Below are positions 45,601-53,507 of a stretch of 64,000 bases of DNA, one piece after another. The notes beneath the pieces are model-generated. The model ran no database searches. It saw only the letters and a program-made list of their open reading frames with translations, and was not told the origin of the DNA. The DNA lies in the NCBI GenBank assembly GCA_038827615.1, contig JAWBNK010000002.1, positions 105,038 through 169,037 on the forward strand, in the 5' to 3' direction. Numbering within the stretch: the first letter of the stretch is position 1; every line of letters starts with the position of its first letter. A program made the position numbers and the translations under genes. Source of the DNA: Thermosphaera sp. Lineage in GTDB: Archaea; Thermoproteota; Thermoprotei_A; Sulfolobales; Desulfurococcaceae.

Positions 45601-46067
45601 TAGCAGTAACAAGCCACGATGGCTACGCTCCCTCGAAGATAAGATCCTTCACGGTTGGAGGAGGTGAGTGGGCTGTAGGAGTTCCCTCGGACTACGCTCT
45701 CGCAGTCCTCAATGGAGTCCTCCCATACGTCCTAGACCTCTTGGCATCAACGAAGGAGCAACAATACGGCATGTTGAAGAGCTACGACATCGAGTCCAAG
45801 ACTCTCGCGGTCTTAGAGGGAGTGGGAGCCTACACTACCCCGCCCGAGACCACGACTCCGACTACAACTACGACTACGCCGGTGACAACTACTACGACTG
45901 AGACGACCACGCCGGCAACTACGACGCCACCCCCGGAGACTACTACCACGCCCACGACGCCTGTTGCTCAGCAGGCAGAATTCCCCTGGATGATCGGCGT
46001 TGTCGTAGTGGCAGTAGTGTTGGTTGGAGCGATGCTCTTATTGTTCATGAGGAAGAGGAGGGCTTGA
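42645..46067 (+). CDS. Cell-surface GH57 amylopullulanase-type glycosidase
   Basis: A 1140-residue enzyme that degrades starch-like glucans outside the cell. A signal peptide (to ~residue 28) is followed by the GH57 domain: H-Y-H-Q-P near residue 40, G-A-W-P-A-E-Q with the nucleophile Glu, A-L-D-G-E-N-P-W-E-N-Y with the acid Asp, and S-D-W-W-W-W-Y-G-G-D. Residues ~640-1050 hold glucodextranase C-like/DOMON domains (M-D-D-P-V-G-D-D-D-G-P-G). A Thr/Pro-rich linker (~1065-1105) leads to a C-terminal TM helix and basic tail. ATG 42645 follows GGTGG; an upstream ATG at 42594 would bury the signal peptide. It is followed by malK. Confidence 0.9.
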   Translation: MYRQLFTIILLSLVIVGFAVIPPRVESAESKIYVAFVWHYHQPWYYSVDESYFTLPWVRMHSVGNYYKMAYILSKYPDVKGTFTFSGSLLEMLVDYVENGKMDVRQIISWKIVNGTVNKTEVFSALRTPGGFFDINWNRIVNVIPRFSELRTMAQTAFSTCSATATTDQELIDCVVNQFTGGDLTGQNVVDLATLFNLFWIDPVVAEEEYPDVFQLMNRAYQNARPNFTVSELRRVLEVHQDIMSKVVPKYKSLASTGQVELIPVPYSHPLAPIIVDFGWSEDIEVHVNVSVQLFRDYFNYTPRGAWPAEQAVNSYVVEAFRNAGINWTITDESILAKTGVSTSDINNLGVPWYIDYPSGRIYVFFRNTELSNLLSFQYSNWDYSQAVEDLINRILAFRSQATGPRLVVIALDGENPWENYERFGTLFLNQLYLRISQLQSQGLVETVTPWEFVQRFPDTAKPLPLGSYQYLDLAGKDISNIPPVGFGDAYGDLPRRTVSARLPEGSWSGGELTTWIGDRQENVAWMWMAKARKEILEKLGFTSFKQLYDARPDIARYLLKAEASDWWWWYGGDGGGSPETFDPIFKAYLKAAYELADLQPPSYLNVKSYPDGRPIGSLNVDMPMPIETPIAIDGVLEGSWFTSLSRGAGLNITVGSTYVRNLYLLLDAEKLYLAFNVSQGVDPSKLSLAVYFTSSNTSLSPYNPGYNIYPRYTQVDLGMYLMREVLINLSSSTISVNKAGGSGSWIPAGNGALALGSSGGLTTVESSVDWNTLNIPRGEYTYLVVVVYYNGEAAEWSSRLGLTHQLQVPVKAVTGNVVFEMDDPVGDDDGPGGYTYPSNPVFAPGVFDLTKFQVVDAGDKVVFTITFRNLGGNPWGGPNGWSMQQVHVYIHTTLSGGRTDTYGLNVNIAGKHAWHMALLVAPGWGSDAVPLGEKTGIYYYDKELPTAQGGEFKAYADTGNNRIIVEVPKTMLYDVENIDKWIYVVAVTSHDGYAPSKIRSFTVGGGEWAVGVPSDYALAVLNGVLPYVLDLLASTKEQQYGMLKSYDIESKTLAVLEGVGAYTTPPETTTPTTTTTTPVTTTTTETTTPATTTPPPETTTTPTTPVAQQAEFPWMIGVVVVAVVLVGAMLLLFMRKRRA

Positions 46068-46086
46068 TATTATTTAAATAAAAATA

Positions 46087-46092
46087 TTTTTT
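46087..46092 (+). terminator. T-run after the amylopullulanase gene
   Basis: Six T residues in an A+T-rich stretch 20 bp past the stop. Since malK has its own TATA-like element (about 46102-46115), the two genes may be separate units. Confidence 0.4.
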
Positions 46093-46130
46093 CTCCATAA
46101 ACACTTAATTTATATCAAGGGGATTACTCA

Positions 46131-47303
46131 TTGGCTAGGGTTAAGCTTGAGAAAGTCGTCAAGAGATATGGGAGAGTAGTGGCGGTAGACCACGTTGATC
46201 TAAACATCGTGGATGGGGAGTTCTTCTCGCTCCTCGGCCCCTCCGGTTGCGGGAAGACCACGACTCTAAGGTTGATCGCAGGCCTCGAGTTCCCCGATGA
46301 AGGGTTCATATACATAGATGATAAAGTGGTTAACAATGTACACCCGAAGGATAGAGATGTTGCGATGGTGTTCCAGAACTACGCGTTATATCCTCACATG
46401 ACTGTTTTCGAGAACATAGCTTTCCCGCTGGAATCGCGCAGGAAAGCCCTCGGGCTGTCCAAGGAGGAGATAAGAAAGAGGGTTTTAGAAACAGCTAGGT
46501 TTCTCGGGATTGAAGAACTGCTGGAGAGATATCCCTCGCAGCTCAGCGGTGGGCAACAGCAGAGGGTTGCCCTTGCAAGGGCCCTTGTCAGGAAGCCAAA
46601 GGTGTGGTTGCTCGACGAGCCGCTGAGTAATCTTGACGCGAAGCTAAGGGTTCTGATGAGGGGAGAGCTGAAGAGGCTTCAAAAACAACTGGGGATAACG
46701 ACCATCTACGTTACCCACGATCAAGTTGAAGCCATGAGCATGGCTGATAGAATAGCAGTAATGAACAAGGGTAGGGTTGCCCAAGTCGGCTCTCCAGACG
46801 AGCTCTACGCTCGCCCCGCGGATACTTTCGTGGCCACGTTCATCGGCTCTCCCCCTATGAATTTAATTCAATGCTCAATCGTCGAGAAAACACCTGTCGA
46901 ATACGTTGTTCCGCCGGCCTATGAAGGCGGGATCCTTGGAAGCGGCAGGGTTGAAACCAGGGTCGTCTTGGAGTGCCGCGAGGGCCTATCCATCCCTCTG
47001 GATCCCTCAATAGGTTCGAAGCTAGTGGGAGAGGGAGAGTTGGAAGTATATCTTGGAGTTAGGCCGGAGGATACTATTGTTTCAAAGGATGCGAGGGAAG
47101 GGCTGGGCGTGTTGAAGAGCAGGATTGAAGTAGTTGAACCCCTGGGCTCGGAGACCATCCTGGACATTAAAGTCGGCGATGATTTATTAAAGATCAAACA
47201 ACCCGCGGGCATCTCCTTCCAGCCTGGGGAAGAAGTATTCTTGGAGTTTAATCTCAGAAAAGCCTTGCTATTCAGTAGGAAAACCGGGAGGCTCTTATCC
47301 TAA
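46131..47303 (+). CDS. malK: ABC transporter ATPase, MalK/MsmX type
   Basis: The 390-residue ATPase that powers sugar uptake. Walker A is G-P-S-G-C-G-K-T-T, Q-loop V-F-Q-N-Y-A-L-Y-P-H, signature L-S-G-G-Q-Q-Q-R, Walker B V-W-L-L-D-E-P-L-S-N-L-D, and the switch His lies in V-T-H-D-Q-V-E-A-M. The C-terminal ~140 residues form the TOBE regulatory domain (G-V-R-P-E-D). The start is TTG 46131, probably leaderless. It faces malG, with stops 9 bp apart, and serves the MalEFG system. Confidence 0.92.
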   Translation: MARVKLEKVVKRYGRVVAVDHVDLNIVDGEFFSLLGPSGCGKTTTLRLIAGLEFPDEGFIYIDDKVVNNVHPKDRDVAMVFQNYALYPHMTVFENIAFPLESRRKALGLSKEEIRKRVLETARFLGIEELLERYPSQLSGGQQQRVALARALVRKPKVWLLDEPLSNLDAKLRVLMRGELKRLQKQLGITTIYVTHDQVEAMSMADRIAVMNKGRVAQVGSPDELYARPADTFVATFIGSPPMNLIQCSIVEKTPVEYVVPPAYEGGILGSGRVETRVVLECREGLSIPLDPSIGSKLVGEGELEVYLGVRPEDTIVSKDAREGLGVLKSRIEVVEPLGSETILDIKVGDDLLKIKQPAGISFQPGEEVFLEFNLRKALLFSRKTGRLLS

Positions 47304-47311
47304 ACACCACA

Positions 47312-48181
47312 TTATCCTTTAACGGCCCCCATCCTGTACGCTTCCCCAATGTATCTCTGGGCAAATATGTACACGGTTATAACCGGTATCGCGTAAATCA
47401 GGGCTAGTGCGGCGAATAGCGAGGGAGCCTGCTCGCCCCTAGGTCCTATTGCGGTTTGAAATATGTATGCTCCGAGCGTTTGTATCCTCAAGAGGTTTGC
47501 TATGAAGAACTCTCCCCAAGCACTCATGAACGAGAACAGTGTTATTATGATCATGGCGCTTCTAGATGCCGGTAGAACTATCTTGAAGACTATTTGACTC
47601 CAGCTTGCTCCATCTATGAAGGCAGCCTCGTCCAGCTCCTTCGGGAGGCTGTCGAAGTATGTTTTTATCAGCCAGGTCTGGAATGGAACTGCTCCCGAGG
47701 CGTATATGAAGGGTAGGACCCACATGTTGAATATTGGTATACCCCATGAGTTCAGCATAACTAGGAACATGAACAAGGCTATTACAGCTATGATCCCGAA
47801 ACCGCCTCCCACCTGGCTCAGTATCAGGTAAACATACAGTAGAGTGTCTTTTCCGAAGAATTTGAAGCGGGAGAAGCTGTAGGCCGCGGGCGTTATCACT
47901 AGCACCGATATTACAATGGTGAGGAAAGATATCACGGCGCTGTTCACGAATGCGGTGTAGAAGTTGGGGTCTTGGAAAGCCTTGAGATAGTTTTCAAGAG
48001 ATATTCCGTACTCGAAGACCTGGGCTAGGCTTGTCAGAATGACTCCTCTCTCGGGCGTGATGGACTGGAGAATAATGAATAGTATTGGATACAGCATTGC
48101 GAAGAGAACGGTGAACCCCATCACCGTCCCGAATATCTTCAAAACTGTCCTACCGAGGCTGAAGGGCATTTCACCTACCAC
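47312..48181 (-). CDS. malG: Maltodextrin ABC transporter permease, MalG-like
   Basis: A 289-residue permease with six hydrophobic segments. The EAA loop that contacts MalK is E-L-D-E-A-A-F-I-D-G-A-S (central part). The C-terminal G-A-V-K-G is typical. It overlaps malF by 11 bp and is last in the malE-malF-malG unit. Confidence 0.9.
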   Translation of the reverse strand: MVGEMPFSLGRTVLKIFGTVMGFTVLFAMLYPILFIILQSITPERGVILTSLAQVFEYGISLENYLKAFQDPNFYTAFVNSAVISFLTIVISVLVITPAAYSFSRFKFFGKDTLLYVYLILSQVGGGFGIIAVIALFMFLVMLNSWGIPIFNMWVLPFIYASGAVPFQTWLIKTYFDSLPKELDEAAFIDGASWSQIVFKIVLPASRSAMIIITLFSFMSAWGEFFIANLLRIQTLGAYIFQTAIGPRGEQAPSLFAALALIYAIPVITVYIFAQRYIGEAYRMGAVKG

Positions 48182-49613
48182 CTCGTAGCTTCCTCGACGA
48201 CACGAACCATATGGTGACGTATACGAGCAGGATCAACACTATGACGAGGTAGGTGGCCGCGGCATACCCGTAGTCCTTATCGATGGATACTCTGTTGTAG
48301 CCGAAGAGTATGAGGAACTCGTTGACGTTTCCAGACCTTGTCCCCAAGCCTGGAACAGTGATGGGCCTTGTTGGGCCGCCTCCATTCAGGAGTAGTGGGA
48401 CCATGAATGCTTGAAGCGAAGCGCCCGTCGTCAAAATGGTGGCGAACATTAAGGGCCTCGAGATGAGAGGCAGGACCACCCGCCTCAGCCTGGTGAACAC
48501 TGAAGCCCCATCTATGTATGATGCTTCGACGAGGTCTTTTGAAACCCCTGATAAAGCCCCCATTGTAACCGTCATTATGAACGGGTAGGCGAGCCATGCT
48601 TCGAACAAGTTGTACACGAGGAAGGCATCCCATTCGAAACTATATATTTGCAAGCCGAGCAACCTCCCGAGTTGCCCGTTGGGGTTGAACAGAAACCTCC
48701 ACGTTAAGCCCGAGAGGAGGATTGGTATAGCCCACGGCGCAAGTATCAACCCCCTTACTATCTTACGGCCCATTACATAGGGTGATGAGTAAAGGAATGC
48801 CAAGGCTATTCCAACGAGTAGCTTGAGGGGGACGCTGGTGGCTACAAACACCCCCGTCTTGAACAACGAGTAGATGAACCTGGGGTCTGCGAAGAGTTTC
48901 TCGAAATTCTGCAAGCCAATAAACTTCATCGTCAACCTCTCCCTGTCTCCTACAAGGCTCTCGGACAGCTTTGCAAAGTATCCTTGGAAGTCGCTACTCA
49001 TCTCCTCGAAATACACCTCGGTGACCTGTATGGAGTTCAACACGCTGTCTATCCGGCTCAGTAGTTCATTCTTGCTCATGATCAAGTACTGGGAGGATAG
49101 GAGCGATACGGAGTCGTAAATTATGCTGAGGTCTCTCAGCGCTTCCGACGAGATGAGCGGTCTCGTCGGCTGAAAGCCCAGCTCCGTGCAGTTGAAAACT
49201 CTCTGCACAGAGTCGGGAATAAGCCTCAGCCTCTGCACTGTAACGTACACTGCGCTTGCATTAAGCATCACGTTGGGATCTATAGTGTGATCTTCTGACT
49301 CTTCGACAGCGGTTTTAAAAGAAACCATTTCATCTCTCAGCCTACTCAGTGTTCCAGCGACTTCGTCGACCACTCTCTCCGCCCTTCCAGCGACATCTTC
49401 TTGAGAAGTGATCACGTTGATGCATGCCAGCGTGTTATCTATTTCCCTCATAACGTCTGGGTTTGGCAGCAGGTTCTCCTCGGAAGCGTTGGTGAAGGCA
49501 ATGCCTATTGAGAAAAAGAGAGGCCAAATGCTGAAGAACACGTAGAGAATTATGCTTGCTAAAGCAAGAGCTAGCCCCACCCTTGACGGGTATAAAATCT
49601 TCTTCACGCTCAT
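48171..49613 (-). CDS. malF: Maltodextrin ABC transporter permease, MalF-like with large extracytoplasmic insertion
   Basis: A 480-residue permease, about 180 longer than a simple MalF-type subunit. TM1 is at ~15-42. Residues ~45-245 form a helical, charged insertion, probably outside the membrane; the remaining five TM segments and an EAA loop (D-L-V-E-A-S-Y-I-D-G-A-S) follow. E. coli MalF has a P2 loop of similar size, but this one looks coiled-coil rather than globular. ATG 49613 is chosen over GTG 49622. The malE stop is 64 bp upstream. Confidence 0.9.
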   Translation of the reverse strand: MSVKKILYPSRVGLALALASIILYVFFSIWPLFFSIGIAFTNASEENLLPNPDVMREIDNTLACINVITSQEDVAGRAERVVDEVAGTLSRLRDEMVSFKTAVEESEDHTIDPNVMLNASAVYVTVQRLRLIPDSVQRVFNCTELGFQPTRPLISSEALRDLSIIYDSVSLLSSQYLIMSKNELLSRIDSVLNSIQVTEVYFEEMSSDFQGYFAKLSESLVGDRERLTMKFIGLQNFEKLFADPRFIYSLFKTGVFVATSVPLKLLVGIALAFLYSSPYVMGRKIVRGLILAPWAIPILLSGLTWRFLFNPNGQLGRLLGLQIYSFEWDAFLVYNLFEAWLAYPFIMTVTMGALSGVSKDLVEASYIDGASVFTRLRRVVLPLISRPLMFATILTTGASLQAFMVPLLLNGGGPTRPITVPGLGTRSGNVNEFLILFGYNRVSIDKDYGYAAATYLVIVLILLVYVTIWFVSSRKLRGGR

Positions 49614-49676
49614 AAAGACCACTCAGGCAAAGACTAGAGGGCGAGGTAAAAAAACGCATGTGAGTTTAAAGATTCA

Positions 49677-51221
49677 TCACCCGCCGAGGCTCTCCATTAT
49701 CGTGGCGTATGCCTCGTCGAGCTGCTGGTCCACAACACCTAGAGCGGCTTCCACGGCCTCGGAGACGGTCTTGCCCTGCGATATGGCGTTGGTGAACTCG
49801 CCGACTATGGCGTTCAAATTAGTTCCTACGCCCCACACCTTTTCCATATTCGGGTCCTTCGGCATCGGAGTGCTTCTCAATAATACTTGTTGCATGAAAC
49901 CATATACTACGGGATACTGGGACCTGTTGTTCGTTACATACTGTATCACGCTGTTCTTTACGGGAACATACACGTTGTTTTCAACCAGGATCTTCAAAGC
50001 ATTGTCGTTGAGGGACAGGTAGAGCACGAAGAGGACGCTGGCGTAAGTTCTCTGAATGCCTCCCGAGGCAGCCAGTATCGAGATGTACATGTTTCTGAAG
50101 CCGCTGAAGGGTCTCGGGATCCTGTTGTCGATGTTGGGAATGGGTACTACTTCGATGTTGTTCAACCCGATGCTATTCTTAATCGACGGCAGGGACCAGG
50201 GACCAGTGATGATCATTGGTGTTTTTCCAGTTAAGAAGTTGTTGAGCTGGTTGGTCGACCCGAGATCTGAGTAGTCCAGGTACGGCAGGATGTTCTGAAT
50301 GTAGAATTTAACGCCATCCTTGGTGCCCGTTGAGTTCACGCCGATAGACCCAGTGGCTTCATCGAGATAGTATCCGTTGAAGGCAGTGATGAACGGGTAT
50401 AAGTGGTAGGGGTCGAACTGGTATGACAAGCCATACTTGCCTGCGGAGGGATTGTGGAATTGCTGCATTATAGCGAGCATTTCGCTGAAGCTTGTGGGCG
50501 GGGTTGTGACGAGCTGTTTGTTCACGATCAGAGCTATGGCCTCGCCGGCGTAGGGGAGGCCGTAGGTCTTCAGCTTGTACGTAACAGCTGACATGGCTAT
50601 GGGTTGAATAGCTGGGGCGATGTAGTTGGTGATGGTCTCGGCTCCAATGTATGTCTCGAGGTCGAGAATCCAGCCCTTATCGGCGAACGAGCCGATCCAG
50701 TCGTGAGCCCATGTGAACACGTCGGGGGCGTTGCCTATGAAGCCTGCCCTCTGTTCGGGCGGGAGAGCAGCTATGGCTGAGATCTGGGTTTTCAAAGCAT
50801 CCATGCTGGAGTACGGTATTGGAATCACTTCAATACCGGGGTATTCCTGCATGAACATGTTTATGACTTGCTGGAATGCCGCGAACTCGTCCTGGGTTAG
50901 GGCATGCCCGAAGTAGATTTTAACAGATACCTCCCCGCTCCTAGCGGCCTCCACAAACTGCTTGAACTCGGGGGGAACAACTAACGCTAAATCCCCTATC
51001 AATATCTGATTATCCGCCGGAGTAGTTGTGGTTGGAGTGGTCACCGGAGTCGTAGTTGTTCCCGGGGTAGTCGTAGTCTCCGGGGTCGTCGTTGGAGTCG
51101 TGGTCGTGGTTTCAGTGGGTTGCATCGTAGTCTGAGTGATGAGATACGCGCCTCCAACGGCCGCTACTGCTATGACTAAAACTATTATTAAGGCTTGGAC
51201 CTTAGTTAGTGCCTTGGACAA
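49677..51221 (-). CDS. malE: Maltodextrin ABC transporter substrate-binding protein, membrane-anchored
   Basis: A 514-residue binding protein. An N-terminal TM helix (~8-30) and a Thr/Pro-rich linker (~35-70) tether a solute-binding domain (I-L-I-G-D-L-A to the end), which has the V-K-I-Y-F-G-H-A start and a helical C-terminus typical of family 1 sugar-binding proteins. There is no Cys lipobox, as is usual in Crenarchaea. TTG 51221 follows AGGTGG; the GTG at 51230 is less well placed. TATA near 51261; an inverted repeat lies just upstream. Confidence 0.9.
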   Translation of the reverse strand: MSKALTKVQALIIVLVIAVAAVGGAYLITQTTMQPTETTTTTPTTTPETTTTPGTTTTPVTTPTTTTPADNQILIGDLALVVPPEFKQFVEAARSGEVSVKIYFGHALTQDEFAAFQQVINMFMQEYPGIEVIPIPYSSMDALKTQISAIAALPPEQRAGFIGNAPDVFTWAHDWIGSFADKGWILDLETYIGAETITNYIAPAIQPIAMSAVTYKLKTYGLPYAGEAIALIVNKQLVTTPPTSFSEMLAIMQQFHNPSAGKYGLSYQFDPYHLYPFITAFNGYYLDEATGSIGVNSTGTKDGVKFYIQNILPYLDYSDLGSTNQLNNFLTGKTPMIITGPWSLPSIKNSIGLNNIEVVPIPNIDNRIPRPFSGFRNMYISILAASGGIQRTYASVLFVLYLSLNDNALKILVENNVYVPVKNSVIQYVTNNRSQYPVVYGFMQQVLLRSTPMPKDPNMEKVWGVGTNLNAIVGEFTNAISQGKTVSEAVEAALGVVDQQLDEAYATIMESLGG

Positions 51222-51271
51222 CGAACCCACCTTTAAAATCTTAGATATAAATCTATTCTAAAAAACTTTTC

Positions 51272-51293
51272 AGTATATATTAGTAAGTATACT
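51272..51293. repeat. Inverted repeat upstream of malE
   Basis: Arms AGTATA (51272-51277) and TATACT (51288-51293) are separated by 10 bp. The pair sits about 20 bp upstream of the malE TATA-like element, a usual place for an archaeal activator or repressor, for example a TrmB-type sugar regulator. Confidence 0.4.
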
Positions 51294-51362
51294 CTCTAAG
51301 AGGTCGGAGCCGCTACTAGTTTTTAAGAACCAATAACAATGTTAAAATACGAGGGAGTAGCA

Positions 51363-52103
51363 TTGCTTCAGGTAGATGGACTCGTAGTGGAGGTTTCAAA
51401 TAAGAGAGTGGTTGATGGGGTCAGCTTCACGATTGACTCCGGGGAACTCGTCGTCATTATGGGGCCCAACGGTAGCGGAAAGAGTAGCCTCGCCTACGCG
51501 ATAATGGGTCACCCAAACTACCGGGTAGTCTCGGGCAGGATAATCATAGATGGAGTCGACTTCACCGGGAAGCCTACTCACGAGAGGGCTTTAGCCGGGT
51601 TATTCCTCGGTTTTCAAAACCCTGTCGAGATACCGGGCGTGAACATCTTCATGCTCCTGCGCAGTGTCCTCAACAAGAAGATGGGCAGACACGATATCTC
51701 AGAGTATATTGAGGGATTGGAGAAGAGGATTAAAGACGAGGCTGTTTTAATAGGGTTGAAGCAGGAGCTGCTTGATAGGGATTTAAACCTGGGCTTCAGC
51801 GGTGGGGAGAGGAAGCGCTCCGAGATCCTCCAGGCACGCGTGATGCGTCCAAAATACGTGATCCTGGACGAGCCGGACAGCGGTCTCGACGTGGACGGCG
51901 TGAGAAGCGTTGCAGACTATATTAAGGAGGCGCTCTCAGCTGGGGCTTCAGTGATCTTAATCACACACTACCCCAGGGTGGTCGAATACGTTTCCCCCAG
52001 CAGAGTGTACGTGATGCATAACGGCAGGTTCGTGGCGGAGGGAGGATTAGAGCTTATCGACAAGATAAACAAGGAGGGCTACAGGTGGCTGGAGGGCAAG
52101 TAG
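51363..52103 (+). CDS. sufC: Fe-S cluster assembly ATPase SufC
   Basis: The 246-residue ABC-type ATPase of the Suf scaffold. Walker A M-G-P-N-G-S-G-K-S-S, Q-loop L-G-F-Q-N-P-V-E-I-P-G, signature F-S-G-G-E-R-K-R, Walker B V-I-L-D-E-P-D-S-G-L-D-V-D-G and H-loop I-T-H-Y match SufC. An ATG at 51339 is in frame, but TTG 51363 follows GAGGGAG within the leader predicted from the TTTTTAAG element near 51320. First gene of sufCBD. Confidence 0.93.
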   Translation: MLQVDGLVVEVSNKRVVDGVSFTIDSGELVVIMGPNGSGKSSLAYAIMGHPNYRVVSGRIIIDGVDFTGKPTHERALAGLFLGFQNPVEIPGVNIFMLLRSVLNKKMGRHDISEYIEGLEKRIKDEAVLIGLKQELLDRDLNLGFSGGERKRSEILQARVMRPKYVILDEPDSGLDVDGVRSVADYIKEALSAGASVILITHYPRVVEYVSPSRVYVMHNGRFVAEGGLELIDKINKEGYRWLEGK

Positions 52104-52104
52104 T

Positions 52105-53505
52105 TTGAAGGCAATAGAGCTAGATGAGCACTTCTTCACCGAGGGGGTATCGTACGCTAAGGAGGTTGAAATAAGAGGGAGGATCTCCAGGAGCCTGGTA
52201 GAGGAGATATCGAGGGTAAAGAAAGAACCCGAGTGGATGACTAGGCACAGGCTGAGAGCGCTCGAGTTTTTCGAGAAAGCGCCCATGCCTAAGTGGATGA
52301 TAGGTATCGAATCAATAGATCTAGACGAGATATCATCCTACTATGTGAAGCCTGCTCACGGCAAGATCGAGAAGTGGGAGGATCTTCCCCCGGAAATTAG
52401 GAGAATATATGATAACCTCAAGCTGCCTGAAACCTACGCTAAGTACCTTGCAGGCTTAACGACGGTTCTCGACAGCGAGAGCGTTTACACGACTATGAAG
52501 GATCTGCTTAAGGACCTCGGGGTTTTAATGATCCCGATGGAGGAAGCCGTGCAGAAGTACCCCGACTTGGTGAAGCAGTATTTCGGAAGGGTGTTCCCCT
52601 ACACGGACCACAAGTTCGCTGCACTGCACCACGCTCTGTGGAGCGGCGGCGTATTCGTGTATGTTCCAAAAGGTGTTAAAATACCCTACCCGGTTGAAGC
52701 ATTCTTCTTTATTGGAAGCGAGCTTGAAGGACAATTCGAGCACACAATCGTCGTCACGGATAGGGGGAGCGAGATAACTTTTATTGAAGGATGCAGTGCT
52801 CCAAGGCTTAAAACCATCAGTTTCCACGACGGAATGGTCGAGCTCTACGCTCACGAGGATTCAAGGTTGAACTTCGTGACCGTTCAAAACTGGAGCAGGA
52901 ATATAGTGAACTTCAACAATAAGAGGGGTATCGCCGAGAAGAACTCCCTGATAGAGTGGATTGAAGGCAGTATTGGAAGCAAGATAACCATTACGTACCC
53001 TTCAACGATTCTCAGAGGAGAATACGCTAGGACTGTCAGCACTGTGGTTGGAATAAGCAATGGGCCGTTCATAAAGGACACTGGCACCAAAGTGGTGCAC
53101 GCCGCCCCGTATACTTCGAGCAGAATAGTATCGAAGAGCATAAGCGCTAGGCAAGGTCTCAACGTGTATAGGGGTTTGATCCAAGTGAACAAGGGGGCTA
53201 GGGGCGCGAAGAGCTTTGTCCAGTGCGAGAGCCTGATACTCGACGAGGATAGCAAAAGCTACACGTACCCCATAATACATTCGTCCGAGAGCGATGCGGA
53301 CATCGCGCACGAAGCCACTACGGCTAGGATCAGCGAGGAGCAGTTATTCTACTTGAAGTCTAGAGGGCTCGCGGAGAGGGAGGCTTTGTCGTTGATGATA
53401 CTCGGATTCATAAGGGATATATTCCCCAGGCTTCCCTTCGAGTACGTCTCAATGCTGACCAAGGTAATTCAACTAGAGTTCAGCGAGCTCGGGGGTGTCG
53501 GCTAG
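52105..53505 (+). CDS. sufB: Fe-S cluster assembly scaffold SufB
   Basis: A 466-residue scaffold on which clusters form. The body shows the SufB beta-helix with F-I-E-G-C-S-A-P, E-L-Y-A-H-E-D-S, and W-I-E-G-S-I-G-S-K. Near the end, H-E-A-T-T-A-R-I-S-E-E-Q-L-F-Y-L-K-S-R-G is the family signature. TTG 52105 starts 1 bp past the sufC stop, so translation is coupled. Confidence 0.94.
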   Translation: MKAIELDEHFFTEGVSYAKEVEIRGRISRSLVEEISRVKKEPEWMTRHRLRALEFFEKAPMPKWMIGIESIDLDEISSYYVKPAHGKIEKWEDLPPEIRRIYDNLKLPETYAKYLAGLTTVLDSESVYTTMKDLLKDLGVLMIPMEEAVQKYPDLVKQYFGRVFPYTDHKFAALHHALWSGGVFVYVPKGVKIPYPVEAFFFIGSELEGQFEHTIVVTDRGSEITFIEGCSAPRLKTISFHDGMVELYAHEDSRLNFVTVQNWSRNIVNFNNKRGIAEKNSLIEWIEGSIGSKITITYPSTILRGEYARTVSTVVGISNGPFIKDTGTKVVHAAPYTSSRIVSKSISARQGLNVYRGLIQVNKGARGAKSFVQCESLILDEDSKSYTYPIIHSSESDADIAHEATTARISEEQLFYLKSRGLAEREALSLMILGFIRDIFPRLPFEYVSMLTKVIQLEFSELGGVG

Positions 53506-53507
53506 CC

